Shown: one piece after another, positions 26,909 to 36,517 of the stretch
Layout: each line of letters starts with the position of its first letter
Numbering within the stretch: position 1 is the stretch's first letter
Translations under genes and position numbers: made by a program
The notes under the pieces: model-generated
Seen by the model: the letters and a program-made list of their open reading frames with translations, nothing else
Told to the model about the DNA's origin: nothing
The model's database searches: none
DNA from: Verrucomicrobiaceae bacterium
Lineage (GTDB): Bacteria; Verrucomicrobiota; Verrucomicrobiia; Verrucomicrobiales; Verrucomicrobiaceae
Length of the DNA stretch: 64,000 nucleotides
Reading direction: 5' to 3'
NCBI GenBank assembly: GCA_024232965.1
Contig: JACKQF010000002.1
Coordinates: 868,001 to 932,000, forward strand

Positions 26909-29377
26909 CTAATCCACGAAGCGCTGGAGATCTGCCATGGTGCCGCGCGTGACGCCCAGCTGGGAGTGCGCCTTCAAGTCACGCCAGAGTTCTGCGCCAT
27001 CATTGAGCCCTCGGGTCAGGTCCTGATACACCTCCAAGAGCTGGCGTGCGTCACCCGCATTTTGCTCCAGCAATTCCACGCGGAAGTGGCGCAGCCCTGC
27101 ACCGGTGAGATCCTCATAATACTGCGCGCCGGTTTGGGGCACGGCATTGAAGAGCGTGTTGCGACAACCAACGTCTGCCTTCAGCGGATGCTCCATGCCG
27201 ATGCGATCGCGCAGATGGACGCGATGCCGCTCGCATGGGCGGCCGCAGTTGGTGAAGTCCGTGCCGTTTGACATGAAGGCCGCAAAGACGCAGTGCTCCA
27301 TGTGAAACATTGGCATGTGCTGATGCAGGGTGATCTCAAACCACTCCGGTGGCGCGACGCGCAGCAGATCTAGCACCTGCTCCAGCGTCAGATCATAGGA
27401 GATCGTCAGCCGCTCTAGGCCCGCCTGGATGAGTAGCTCTGCGGTGAGGGGGTTGGAAACATTGAGCGAGAAATCGCCCGTCATGCGCAGGCCAGTGCCT
27501 TTGAAAAACGACATCGCACCGAGGTTGCGGATCAGCACGCCATCGGGCGCGGCGCGTTCAATGAGCTTGAAAAAGCCTGCCTCTCCCGACTTTTGAATGC
27601 GCGGCGTGGCGAGGAAGACCTCGGCACCATTGCCTGCACTGCGCGCGCGCTTCACGGCATCCGCATAGGGGCGGATGTCTTCAAAGTCGATGTAGAGACG
27701 GCGAATTCCGGCGGCGAGTGCGGCATCAATCTGCGCATTGCTGCGGCACAAGGCATGCATCACTGGTGTGGCCTCCGAGGCAGGCGTGCGGGCACTGAGG
27801 ATCGGGGCCAACATGTCGTCGAGCGTGATGGTCGGACGCGCTGGCTTTTTCTTCGTGGGTGACGTGGCTTCGAGTTGCTCAATCAAGGCGCGGCGCATGC
27901 GATTGAGTTCGCTGACGGGCAGGATGACCTCGCCCTCCAACTGGAGATCCAGGTTCCCAAGCTCAAACGAGGTGCCGCCGAGCCTGCCGAGCTGATCGCG
28001 CAGGCCTTCTGCGGTGAGCGGACGCTTCTGCGCGGTCTGCAGTGGCATGGCCGACAGGAGCTCCACGCTGCCGCAGACGATGCGCAGAGGTTCGCCTGAT
28101 TTGCCAGAGATGGCGAGGTCCAACCGACGCGTTTTGCGCGGAGGGATATCGCCTTCGAAGCTCTGACGCAGGCGTTTGTTCAGGGCTGGATCATCAGTCT
28201 TAAAGAGGCGCGTGCCGGGCTGGATGAGTGTCATGTCCAGCTTCCCATGCTGGAACTCCAGCCAGCCACCATCGACCACATAGATACGGCCGCCTTGCTC
28301 ATTGTTGGTGTCAGCGCCGTTTTCAAAGACGACGCCGTCCCCAGGTTTCAGTGGCAGAAAAAACTCTTCCAACTCCACGGCATCACGTGCGACCTGCCGG
28401 ACGATGCCTGTGAGCGGTCCGCGCTTTTTCCCAAAGCGTGCGCCCACCAGTTCCTGATGATTCACGCCATGCATCCAGCCGGAATACAGGCCGCGGGAGA
28501 AGGTCATCTCCATCTCGTAACGATCCTTGGCATCAACAACCTCCGCGACATCGAGCCCCTCCAAGGCGGCATCGATGGCCTTGCGATAGACTCGCGTGAC
28601 GCCAGCGACGTATTCAGGAGTCTTGAGCCGCCCTTCAATCTTGAAGCTGCGGATGCCGAGTTCGATCAGGCGTGGGATCTCATTCACCGCGGCCAGATCT
28701 TGAGGACTGAGCAGGTAGCGCTTATCGCCGAGATCACGGAGCTCCCCATCGACGACAAGTTCATACGGCATGCGGCAGGCCTGGGCGCATTCGCCGCGAT
28801 TGGCGCTGCGGCGGCCCAGCGACTCGCTGGTCAGGCACTGGCCGCTGTAGGCAACACAGAGCGCACCGTGGACAAAGACCTCCAGCGGGAGGGCATCCGG
28901 CGCTGCGGCCTGGAAGCGCTCCAACTCCCGCAGGCTCAATTCGCGGGCCAGCACGGCCTGATCAATGTCCAGACGTTTCGCAAAGTCCAGCCCCTCGGGC
29001 GAAGTGATCGTCATCTGCGTGGAAGCATGCAGGCGCAGCCCGGGCGTGAGTTTTTTGACGAGTCGCGCCAAACCTAGATCTTGGACGATCACAGCATCGA
29101 CGCCGCACTCCTCTAAATAGCGGAGTTGATCGACGGCATCCGGCAGCTCGCTGGTAAAGATCAGCGTGTTGAAGGCAACGTAACCCTTCACCCCATGCCC
29201 GTGCAAAAAGGACATCAGCTCCGGCAGATCTTCCGCCGTGAAGTTGTCGGCTCGCATCCGCGCGTTGAAACGCGGCATGCCAAAGAAGATGGCGTCTGCG
29301 CCGTTAGCGACTGCGGCACGGGCGCAGTCCCAGTTTCCAGCGGGAGAGAGGAGTTCAGGAAGGGGGCGGACAGACAT
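26909..29377 (-). CDS. double-domain U32 family protein (RlhA/TrhP-like)
   Basis: This is an 822-residue protein from the ATG at 29377 (MSVRPLPELLSPAGNWD); homologues begin with a PELLSPAG block, so the longer frame is rejected. Residues 1-290 form a U32 TIM-barrel half with the family signature HGALCVAYSGQC and NRGECAQACR. A DUF3656-like middle follows (about 300-500). The last 280 residues form a second barrel-like half with its own Cys motif MEHCVFAAF and FTNCGRPCERH and later DVGCRNTLF. U32 proteins such as RlhA and TrhO/TrhP are iron-sulfur-dependent hydroxylation factors for rRNA or tRNA. The Cys sets suggest two clusters. The exact RNA target cannot be told. Confidence 0.85.
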   Translation of the reverse strand: MSVRPLPELLSPAGNWDCARAAVANGADAIFFGMPRFNARMRADNFTAEDLPELMSFLHGHGVKGYVAFNTLIFTSELPDAVDQLRYLEECGVDAVIVQDLGLARLVKKLTPGLRLHASTQMTITSPEGLDFAKRLDIDQAVLARELSLRELERFQAAAPDALPLEVFVHGALCVAYSGQCLTSESLGRRSANRGECAQACRMPYELVVDGELRDLGDKRYLLSPQDLAAVNEIPRLIELGIRSFKIEGRLKTPEYVAGVTRVYRKAIDAALEGLDVAEVVDAKDRYEMEMTFSRGLYSGWMHGVNHQELVGARFGKKRGPLTGIVRQVARDAVELEEFFLPLKPGDGVVFENGADTNNEQGGRIYVVDGGWLEFQHGKLDMTLIQPGTRLFKTDDPALNKRLRQSFEGDIPPRKTRRLDLAISGKSGEPLRIVCGSVELLSAMPLQTAQKRPLTAEGLRDQLGRLGGTSFELGNLDLQLEGEVILPVSELNRMRRALIEQLEATSPTKKKPARPTITLDDMLAPILSARTPASEATPVMHALCRSNAQIDAALAAGIRRLYIDFEDIRPYADAVKRARSAGNGAEVFLATPRIQKSGEAGFFKLIERAAPDGVLIRNLGAMSFFKGTGLRMTGDFSLNVSNPLTAELLIQAGLERLTISYDLTLEQVLDLLRVAPPEWFEITLHQHMPMFHMEHCVFAAFMSNGTDFTNCGRPCERHRVHLRDRIGMEHPLKADVGCRNTLFNAVPQTGAQYYEDLTGAGLRHFRVELLEQNAGDARQLLEVYQDLTRGLNDGAELWRDLKAHSQLGVTRGTMADLQRFVD

Positions 29378-29479
29378 GGGGGAGCCCAGCATACACCAGT
29401 CTGTATCGTTGACGAATGCGGAGTGATGCAAGGCAACGTTTGTTCGCCCGGAAATCGGACCGATTGCGCAATCCGCGCC

Positions 29480-31978
29480 CTACTCTTCCGCCACAGCCGC
29501 AGGCGCGAAAACGACAAAACCCTGGTCATCAAGGCTCATCCCGCGCAGCAGGATCTCCGTCGCATCCCCAGGTGCGATGCCGTGGATGGCTAGGCCGCCC
29601 GCCCTGATCTCAAAACCCAAACCCGGCAGCAACCGTCCCACAGAGCCCGCGAGTGATCCCGGCTGGTGATCGCTGGCACCGGCTGGCATCGGGGGTTCTG
29701 GGACCTCCAGTGCTAGCAACGCACCCGTGGCCTCATCCGCCCAGCCGCGCAGAACAGGCACCCCGAGTCGTTGCGCAGCCGCTGCCCGCGTCGGCTCGTC
29801 GAGGGCCGGATCGACGCAGTAGACGGCGCTCAGCGATGGTGCCGCATCGAGGCTGCGGAGCTGCGCTGCATCAACCCAGGCCTGCACGTTTTTGACGGCG
29901 TCGGACGGGCATTCGGTAAGCATCGCATTGCCATGCAGTCCGCAAAAAGCCTTCAGCGTCTGGTGCAGGCGACTTGTGGTCGGCAGCGCGCACCAGAGCC
30001 GATCCGCTCGCCGGATCCAGAGGATGTCCAGCAGGCGCTGCGCGTTGGCGCGACACTGGCGGTGGCTGTTTTCCGCCTCGGCGAGCAGGGTCTTTCTTTG
30101 CACAAAGGCCTCCGCGCTCAAGTCCGACAAAACCTTCCGAACCAGCGTCGTGGATGCCTGCTTGGCACCGAGTGGTTCACCAAAAAATACCGCGACCGGA
30201 TAGCGCAGACGTTTTGGCCACTTCCCAAAAAAGCGCCCGCCTTCAAACGAGAAGAAGGAACCCCATAGACCATCGGTGTAGACCGGCATGACGGGCGCAT
30301 CCGCCTGGCGCGCCATGAGTTCGTAGCCCTTGCGTAGTTCGTTGATCATGCCGTGCCTCGTCAGTTGGCCTTCTGGGAAAAGACAGACGACCTCACCTTC
30401 CTTGAGCGCTGCTGCTACCGTCCGGATCGCGTCCTTCGCACGCTTCGGCGATATTGGCACTGTGCCAAAGATGCGCAGAAATCCATTCAGCCAGATCGAC
30501 CGATAAAACTCATCCCAGATCACAAATCGCACAGGCCGACCACATGCCGCCGTCAGAATCAGTGCATCCACATAGCTGACATGATTTGGCAACAGCAGCA
30601 CTGGCCCCGTCTTCGGGATGCGCTCTGCGTGATGGACGCGCACCTTGTAGATGCTGCGCACGATGGCTAGTCCTACAAACCGGATCAGGTCTTGTGGCAG
30701 CAGGCGCATCGTGTAGAGCGTGCCCAATGCCATGGCTGTGGCAAAGAACATCAACTGCTGACCACCGGATAGACCAAATTTTTTCAGCACCACCACGATC
30801 ACGCCGACCAAGATCGTCGCCACGCAGTCCAACAGATTGATCGCCGCCATGATGCGCCCACGCTCGTCAGGCGCTGAGCGATCCTGCACAAAGGCATACA
30901 GCGGCACCATGAAACACCCGCCCGCGATCCCCGTCCCAACGAGCGCCGCGTACATCTGCATCCCACCCAGTGGCACCAGGCCCGCCGCGACCAAACCTGC
31001 CGCCATGCCAAAACCCGCCACCGGGATGAGCCCCAGTTCAAGCCTGCGGCGACAGATCACGCCTGCCAAGAGGCTACCAATGATGACGCCCAATCCCAAC
31101 AGCGCCGCCAGCTTGCTGACCTCCGCCGGACCGCGGTCCATTTCTGCCGCCAGCGTCACGACGATCATGCCGACCGCGTTTGAGACCAACCAAAAGAAGC
31201 TGATGCCCAGACCTGCCAATCGGATGGGACGCTTTGCAAACAAGAGCTTTAGTTGGCCCAGGTGCTGCCAGGCCACTTCCTTGCGGAAGGTGATGTCTGG
31301 ATGCGCAGGCGTCTGGATGATGAAGGTAGACACCGCCAATTGCAGCAGCCCCACCACGGAGATGACCCCGATGGGCCACAGCATTGATGCCCAAGGGCTG
31401 TGGCCTTTTTCCAGCAGATACTGATAGCAGGTCCCGCCTGCCCAGATCCCGGCCAGAACGCAGGACAGCATCGTCATTTGCAATAGACCGCTGACGGATC
31501 CCAGGCGCTTCGTACCGACGATTTCCTTGATGATCCCCAGCTTGGCTGGACTGAAGAAAGTGGATTGCGCCGCCAGAAAGAAAAAGCCCACCAAGCCCAG
31601 CCAGAGGCTCCAGTGCGGATCACGCAACAGCACCGCCGCCCCCACCAAACCAAAGCAGCCCATCTGCGCCAGCTGCATCCAAACGATCACCTGCCGCTTC
31701 GAAAAGCGGTCCGACAACCACCCCGCCGTCGGCGCCAGGACAATGAAGGGGATGGAGAAGACCAGCATGAGCGTCTCCATCATGTTGTCTCCCAGCTGCG
31801 TCCCCTTGGCGACCGTCAACGCCAGGGACACCAGCAGCATCTTCACGAAGTTATCGTTGAAGGCATTCAGCGCCTGGACCAGCAAGACCCAAATCACCGA
31901 GCGCCTGTTCGGCCCCGGCAAAACAGGCAGTTCATCAAGAGAAACGGCCGCAGTCTCTGCGCCTCCAGGATTCATCAT
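29480..31978 (-). CDS. LplT-type MFS transporter fused to PlsC-type acyltransferase with vestigial AMP-ligase tail
   Basis: 832 residues from the ATG at 31978 (MMNPGGAETA). An N-terminal MFS domain (about 25-425, 12 membrane segments, start NAFNDNFVKMLLVSLA) resembles the lysophospholipid transporter LplT. A PlsC/acyltransferase domain follows (about 440-630) with NHVSYVD (HX4D) and FPEGQLTRHG. Aas-type proteins carry a full AMP-binding acyl-ACP synthetase next. Here only about 190 residues remain, with VLRGWADEATGALLALEVPE and GSVGRLLPGLGFEI resembling the middle of such a ligase but no ATP-binding SGTTG motif. It probably recycles lysophospholipids at the inner membrane using acyl donors made elsewhere. 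The 31979-32184 stretch upstream carries a small hairpin (32123-32138) and no gene. Confidence 0.87.
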   Translation of the reverse strand: MMNPGGAETAAVSLDELPVLPGPNRRSVIWVLLVQALNAFNDNFVKMLLVSLALTVAKGTQLGDNMMETLMLVFSIPFIVLAPTAGWLSDRFSKRQVIVWMQLAQMGCFGLVGAAVLLRDPHWSLWLGLVGFFFLAAQSTFFSPAKLGIIKEIVGTKRLGSVSGLLQMTMLSCVLAGIWAGGTCYQYLLEKGHSPWASMLWPIGVISVVGLLQLAVSTFIIQTPAHPDITFRKEVAWQHLGQLKLLFAKRPIRLAGLGISFFWLVSNAVGMIVVTLAAEMDRGPAEVSKLAALLGLGVIIGSLLAGVICRRRLELGLIPVAGFGMAAGLVAAGLVPLGGMQMYAALVGTGIAGGCFMVPLYAFVQDRSAPDERGRIMAAINLLDCVATILVGVIVVVLKKFGLSGGQQLMFFATAMALGTLYTMRLLPQDLIRFVGLAIVRSIYKVRVHHAERIPKTGPVLLLPNHVSYVDALILTAACGRPVRFVIWDEFYRSIWLNGFLRIFGTVPISPKRAKDAIRTVAAALKEGEVVCLFPEGQLTRHGMINELRKGYELMARQADAPVMPVYTDGLWGSFFSFEGGRFFGKWPKRLRYPVAVFFGEPLGAKQASTTLVRKVLSDLSAEAFVQRKTLLAEAENSHRQCRANAQRLLDILWIRRADRLWCALPTTSRLHQTLKAFCGLHGNAMLTECPSDAVKNVQAWVDAAQLRSLDAAPSLSAVYCVDPALDEPTRAAAAQRLGVPVLRGWADEATGALLALEVPEPPMPAGASDHQPGSLAGSVGRLLPGLGFEIRAGGLAIHGIAPGDATEILLRGMSLDDQGFVVFAPAAVAEE

Positions 31979-32184
31979 GCAGAGCCTAGTAGTACCGACA
32001 AATCCCACTCGTGCACATGAAAACCGGCGGGAGAGGCTGGTGACGTAGGAGTAGTGGTTGTAGCTGGCCGCCGTGAAGCCGGAGCGGCTGAGACGCCATG
32101 GAGAACGCCCAGGCAGGTAGGAGCATTCACAAGAATGCTTGGCGGGACGCCCGCGATCGTCCTTACGTTTCCCGGCAACCACCC

Positions 32185-32631
32185 TCAACTCCAATACGTC
32201 CTGATGGAAACCGTCCCCCGAAACGGATGGTGAATCAACTCTGCGAACCCCGCCCCACCTCCGGCTGGTATCTCAAACGTGATGGTACCGTCTGGCGATT
32301 CAGTCTTCGTCGTTGCGGGATCGGCGATGCCCGGACAGCTGCGAACCCAAGCGGCAATCGTCGAAGGATCGCCGAAGAATGAAACCCGGAACTCGCGGGT
32401 GAACATGCTTCCCCCGGTGACGATGGTGAAACTTTCCATCGCAGAGGGAAAGGGGCCCAATCGTGCCCATTCAAGAGTGGCCGCCCGCGCGCTCTTTTCG
32501 CTGAAGTGTGGGTAGCCAGGAGGGCCCACCGTGATGTCGAGGGCGTAGATCAAACCAAACGACGCCACAATGGTCAGCGCAATACCTGCGATGAGTCCTC
32601 CGATGAATGAGCGCTTTCTTCCTTCTGCCAT
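32185..32631 (-). CDS. hypothetical membrane-anchored protein
   Basis: This is a 148-residue protein with one N-terminal membrane segment (about 10-32, GGLIAGIALTIVASFGLIYAL) after a basic start, so it is probably anchored with the rest outside. The soluble part has an alternating beta pattern (FTIVTGGSMFTREFRVSFFG, then GTITFEIPAGGGAGFAEL). No family is recognised. It is divergent from trpD, and the 170-bp gap between them should hold both promoters. Confidence 0.55.
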   Translation of the reverse strand: MAEGRKRSFIGGLIAGIALTIVASFGLIYALDITVGPPGYPHFSEKSARAATLEWARLGPFPSAMESFTIVTGGSMFTREFRVSFFGDPSTIAAWVRSCPGIADPATTKTESPDGTITFEIPAGGGAGFAELIHHPFRGTVSIRTYWS

Positions 32632-32802
32632 TATTGGGTTCTAGGTTGGACTGCGAGAATGTGACCTTCTGGAGTCGTGGTGCAAGTATTGATGATTCGA
32701 CCCAGGAATCGTTGATCCTCATCGTCTTCAAAGCCATGCCCGAGCTCCGCAACTCGCCGCTTTCAGTTTGCGCGCCTCGCTTGAAGTTGGCATGATGGAG
32801 AG

Positions 32803-33840
32803 ATGACGCCTTTTCTTGATTCCCTTTCTTCTGGTCAACCTTTGGACGAAGCCCAGATCCAGGAGGCTGCTGCCTTCCTGGTGGATGCGGAAGCGCCTGC
32901 GATTGAGAAGGCGGACTTTCTGCGAACTCTGGCGCAGCGGGGGGAGACGCCTGAGGAGATCGCGGGCTTTGTGCGGGCCTTTTTGCAGAGGGCGGTGGAT
33001 CCGCAGATCGATCCGACCCGGCTGCCGGGGCCGATGCTGGATGTGGTCGGGACGGGTGGGGACAAACTGCATCTCTTCAATGTGTCCACGACGGCGATGT
33101 TTATCTTGGCCGCTGGCGGCGTGTGTGTGACGAAGCATGGCAATCGCGGGATCACCTCCAAGGCGGGTGGGGCGGACGTGCTGGAGGCGCTGGGCGTGAA
33201 GATTGATCTGCCGGTCGAACGTGTGCGCCAAGGGATCGAGGAAATCGGGCTGGGCTTCTTCTTTGCGCCCCTCTATCATCCGGCATTCAAGGCGGTGGCG
33301 GAGGCGCGGAAGATCTTGGGTGCTGAAGGTCAGCGATCCATCTTCAACATCCTGGGGCCGCTGCTGAATCCTGCTCGTCCCGCCTACCAATTGATCGGCG
33401 TGTTTGAACCAGCGCTGACAGACGTCTTTGGACGTATCCTGCTGAGCCTAGGTCGCAAAGGCGCGTGGATCGTCCATGGATCTGCGGGGGATAATCGCGG
33501 GATGGATGAATTCTCCACCCTGGGAATGAATTCGGTGTGTCAGCTCAGCGATGGCCAGCTATCGCACACGGAGGTGGACCCGCAGGCGCTGGGATTTCAT
33601 GCAGCGGATGTGCGGGACCTAGTTGGTGGCGATGCCCAAGAGAATGCGGCGCTGCTGGAGCAGATCTTGTCCGGTAAACATCCGGGGCCGAAAAGCGAGA
33701 TCGCGGTGCTGAATGCGGCGGCGGGGTTTGTGATCACGGGTGTGGCGACGGATCTTCTGAGCGGGAAGGAACTGGCGGAGCACCTGCTGCAAAGCGGCGA
33801 GGCAATGGTGAAACTGCAGGCGATGCGCGATATTCGTTGA
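32803..33840 (+). CDS. trpD: anthranilate phosphoribosyltransferase
   Basis: This is a 345-residue enzyme that joins anthranilate to PRPP in tryptophan biosynthesis (cytoplasm, homodimer). The family landmarks are present: DVVGTGGD (PRPP-binding glycine motif, about 83-90), NVSTTAMFILAAGG, the KHGNRGITSKAGGADVLEALG block (anthranilate and phosphate binding), and GQRSIFNILGPLLNPARP. The length is normal. It is not beside other trp genes. It faces ktrB on the same strand after 60 bp, and a candidate promoter (33865-33891) lies between them, so it is probably a single-gene unit. Confidence 0.96.
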   Translation: MTPFLDSLSSGQPLDEAQIQEAAAFLVDAEAPAIEKADFLRTLAQRGETPEEIAGFVRAFLQRAVDPQIDPTRLPGPMLDVVGTGGDKLHLFNVSTTAMFILAAGGVCVTKHGNRGITSKAGGADVLEALGVKIDLPVERVRQGIEEIGLGFFFAPLYHPAFKAVAEARKILGAEGQRSIFNILGPLLNPARPAYQLIGVFEPALTDVFGRILLSLGRKGAWIVHGSAGDNRGMDEFSTLGMNSVCQLSDGQLSHTEVDPQALGFHAADVRDLVGGDAQENAALLEQILSGKHPGPKSEIAVLNAAAGFVITGVATDLLSGKELAEHLLQSGEAMVKLQAMRDIR

Positions 33841-33864
33841 GGTGACGTGGATTTGTCCAACCGC

Positions 33865-33891
33865 TTGACCTGACGGTGCGCTGAGTATCAT
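33865..33891 (+). promoter_or_regulatory. candidate promoter of ktrBA
   Basis: TTGACC (33865-33870) and TATCAT (33886-33891) are separated by 15 bp, shorter than the usual 17. The TTG start codon of ktrB follows after 9 bp, which would make the mRNA leaderless or nearly so. The short spacing lowers confidence. Confidence 0.35.
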
Positions 33892-33900
33892 TGCGGTACC

Positions 33901-35670
33901 TTGCCAGCTTCACTCAGTCCCAATAGCCAGCTCGACTCCAGCCTTCATCATCGGCTCCCGCGTTGGTATTCCCGCCTGCTGGCCTTGGCCACATTGGTGC
34001 TGGTGATCTGGGAGGTGGGTTTTGCGGGGGCGGTTTCGACTTCTCACCAATGGGCCACGGCGGCGCTGGTGGCATTGTTCTGCCTGGAGCATGTGCTGAA
34101 TTGGCGACGCAGCGAGCGCCGACGCGATTATCTGCGTCGCTGGGGGTTGCACATCGCGGTGGGTGTGCTGGTGGCGGCCCTGACTATAGCGCTGCTGACC
34201 AGTCACTGGCTGGAGACGCACGGCGGCAAGCTGACGCTGCTGGTTTACGGTCTGATCCAGGGGGCGATGCTTCTTTCCCTGGGGCTGCGGGCACTGCGGC
34301 ATCAGGCTCAAATCGCCAGCCTGCATCTGCGGCCGGGCTGGTTGTTCATGGGCAGTTTCATCCTCATCATCGCCATCGGCACTGCGCTGCTGAAGCTCCC
34401 GCGCGCGACCGTTTCCGGGGCGACGCTGTCTTGGTTAGACGCGCTCTTTACCAGCACCAGTGCGGTTTGTGTGACGGGGCTGGCGGTGGAAAACACGGCC
34501 CAGTTCTTTTCCCCGACCGGTCAGGTGATCCTGCTGGGGCTAATCCAGATCGGCGGGCTGGGAATCATGACGCTGACATTCTATCTGGGTTCGATCCTGT
34601 TCAGCGGGATGTCGCTGCATGACCGACAAGTGCTGGGAGAGATGATCTCTGAAAAGCACTTGGCTAAGGTCTCGGACGCGGTGCGGTTCATTGTGGTGTT
34701 TACCTTTGTGACCGAACTGCTGGGCACGATCTTTTTGTACCAATGCCTGCCAGGAGATCGCGGTTTTGCAGAGCGTGGGTTCCAGGCGGCGTTTCACTCG
34801 GTCTCGGCCTTCTGCAATGCGGGGTTTTCAACGCTGCCAGATGGTCTGGCTGATGCTTGGATCCGCGATAATGGGGGGCTGCAACTGGTGGTCTGTGCAC
34901 TGATCATCTTGGGCGGGCTCGGGGCACCGGTCCTGCGTGATGGGCTGGCCTTCCTGGCGCAGAATCTGCGTCGCCTGCGTGATCCTGCCCAGAACCGGCC
35001 TCGGCTGCGAGTCCATACGCGACTGGTCTTGGTGACGACATTGCTCCTCCTGGTCGGGGGTGCGGTGGCGATCTGGGTCAGTGAATTCTGCTTCAAAGCC
35101 GGGGAGACGAACGGCGGAGTCACCCTGACGGCCGTTTTCCATTCGGTGACCAGTCGGACGGCTGGCTTCAATACGGTAGATGTCGGTGGCATCGGGCCTC
35201 TAACGGTGCATTTCCTGGTCTTACTCATGCTCGTCGGCGGATCACCGGGCGGAACTGCGGGCGGTGTTCGCACGACGGTCTTTGCCGTTGCGGCCGCGCA
35301 TCTGTGGCATCTTTTACGCACGACGCCGGATCTGGTGCTCTTCCGCCGCAAGCTCTCTCCAGACATCGGGCCGCGAGCGCTGGCCTTGCTGGTGCTGACG
35401 ATGGGCTGGCTGTTCGTAAACTTTGCGGTCCTGCGGCAACTGCAGCCCGGCGTCACCGATGCTCGACTGGTGTTTGAACTCGTCAGTGCCTTTGCTACCG
35501 TCGGACTCAGCATGAACCTCACCGCCGAATTGACGGAGGGTGCAAAAGTTTTGATCCTCATCAACATGTTCGTCGGCAGGATCGGGCTCTTCACGGTGCT
35601 CTCAACCCTGACACCTCTCAACCGCAGACGCCCCGTCCAGCGACCGACTGAGGAGATCATCCTCGCCTAA
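33901..35670 (+). CDS. ktrB: KtrB/TrkH-type potassium channel subunit
   Basis: This is a 589-residue integral membrane protein. An extra N-terminal part of about 150 residues with several membrane segments precedes the four M1-P-M2 repeats. The four selectivity-filter regions are visible: TSTSAVCVTGLA, SAFCNAGFS, SRTAGFNTVD and SAFATVGLSMN. It moves K+ (with Na+ in many Ktr systems) across the inner membrane and works with the RCK protein encoded next. The start is a TTG at 33901; no good ATG occurs before the first membrane segment, and a start slightly downstream cannot be excluded. The gap to ktrA is 24 bp, indicating an operon. Confidence 0.92.
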   Translation: MPASLSPNSQLDSSLHHRLPRWYSRLLALATLVLVIWEVGFAGAVSTSHQWATAALVALFCLEHVLNWRRSERRRDYLRRWGLHIAVGVLVAALTIALLTSHWLETHGGKLTLLVYGLIQGAMLLSLGLRALRHQAQIASLHLRPGWLFMGSFILIIAIGTALLKLPRATVSGATLSWLDALFTSTSAVCVTGLAVENTAQFFSPTGQVILLGLIQIGGLGIMTLTFYLGSILFSGMSLHDRQVLGEMISEKHLAKVSDAVRFIVVFTFVTELLGTIFLYQCLPGDRGFAERGFQAAFHSVSAFCNAGFSTLPDGLADAWIRDNGGLQLVVCALIILGGLGAPVLRDGLAFLAQNLRRLRDPAQNRPRLRVHTRLVLVTTLLLLVGGAVAIWVSEFCFKAGETNGGVTLTAVFHSVTSRTAGFNTVDVGGIGPLTVHFLVLLMLVGGSPGGTAGGVRTTVFAVAAAHLWHLLRTTPDLVLFRRKLSPDIGPRALALLVLTMGWLFVNFAVLRQLQPGVTDARLVFELVSAFATVGLSMNLTAELTEGAKVLILINMFVGRIGLFTVLSTLTPLNRRRPVQRPTEEIILA

Positions 35671-35694
35671 CCTTCATCCCAGACACTGACACTT

Positions 35695-36393
35695 ATGCGC
35701 TTTTGCATCATCGGCCTCGGCTCCTTTGGCACTCACCTCGCTCGTCAACTCGCCCGCGACGGGCACGAAGTCATCGGGGTCGATAACGATGCCGTGCATA
35801 CCGATGCGATGAAGGACGAGATCGAGTTTTTGGTGAATGCAGACTGCTCTGACATGAACGCTTTTCACGACATCCCAGTCGGAGATTGTGATGCGGTCAT
35901 CCTGGCGATTGGCAAGGACTTCGAGGCGGCGCTATCCATCGCTGCGAATGTGCAGCAGATCGGTGCCAAACGCATCATCAGCCGTATCATCAATCCCCTT
36001 CACGCACGCCTTTTGAAGCTACTTAAGATCGAGGAGTTGATCATCCCGGAGGCGATGGCCGCGGCCTGGCTGGCGCGGTCACTGCGATCGCCGGACGTGG
36101 TGAATAGTTTCCCGGTCGGCAAAGGGCACGAGATTTCCGAGGTCATCCTGCCACCGGGAATGATTGGCAAAACCCTGCGCGAGATTGATCTACGGTCTCG
36201 CTATGAGCTGAATTTGGTGACTGTGTTGCGCCGCAAGGACGCGCAGTCTTGTAGCTCCGCAGTGCCTCAGATTGAGAAGATCATCGGCGTTCCCGAGCCA
36301 AGCCGGACTTTTGCAGATGACGATGTCTTGCTGCTCTTCGGGACTGAAAAGAACGTGCGGCGTTTGCAGGACGACTACGCCAGCGCGGAGTAG
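35695..36393 (+). CDS. ktrA: KtrA/TrkA-type potassium uptake regulatory subunit
   Basis: This is a 232-residue cytoplasmic regulator. The N-terminal RCK domain is a Rossmann fold with CIIGLGSFGTHLARQLARDG (nucleotide-binding G-x-G-x-x-G) and the ribose-binding acidic residue in VIGVDND. The TrkA-C domain covers about 140-225 (VILPPGMIGKTLREIDLRSR, DDDVLLLFGTEKNVRRL). It forms octameric rings that gate KtrB in response to ATP/ADP or c-di-AMP, as known from other bacteria. It ends at 36393, 68 bp before the terminator at 36461-36492. Confidence 0.94.
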   Translation: MRFCIIGLGSFGTHLARQLARDGHEVIGVDNDAVHTDAMKDEIEFLVNADCSDMNAFHDIPVGDCDAVILAIGKDFEAALSIAANVQQIGAKRIISRIINPLHARLLKLLKIEELIIPEAMAAAWLARSLRSPDVVNSFPVGKGHEISEVILPPGMIGKTLREIDLRSRYELNLVTVLRRKDAQSCSSAVPQIEKIIGVPEPSRTFADDDVLLLFGTEKNVRRLQDDYASAE

Positions 36394-36460
36394 TCCGTTC
36401 TTATACGCGAGACTGCGGCGGTGAAGATTGCGACCGACTACGGTCGGATGAGGTCTGGCG

Positions 36461-36492
36461 AAAAAAAAGCACCCGGCCTTTCGACCGGGTGC
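36461..36492 (-). terminator. rho-independent terminator of the DUF1501 gene
   Basis: On the minus strand GCACCCGGTC and GGCCGGGTGC pair (with one G-T) around a short GAAA-type loop and are followed by eight T residues. It lies 26 bp past the DUF1501 stop. The hairpin could also slow transcription from ktrA on the other strand, but the T tract serves the minus strand only. Confidence 0.9.
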
Positions 36493-36517
36493 CTCGTGAT
36501 TGTGCTGTCGCGAAGAC

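Noticed and set aside
31979..32194. A 72-codon N-terminal extension of the LplT-PlsC protein
   Set aside because: The extra residues are not like any MFS N-terminus, and MFS homologues begin close to the ATG at 31978.
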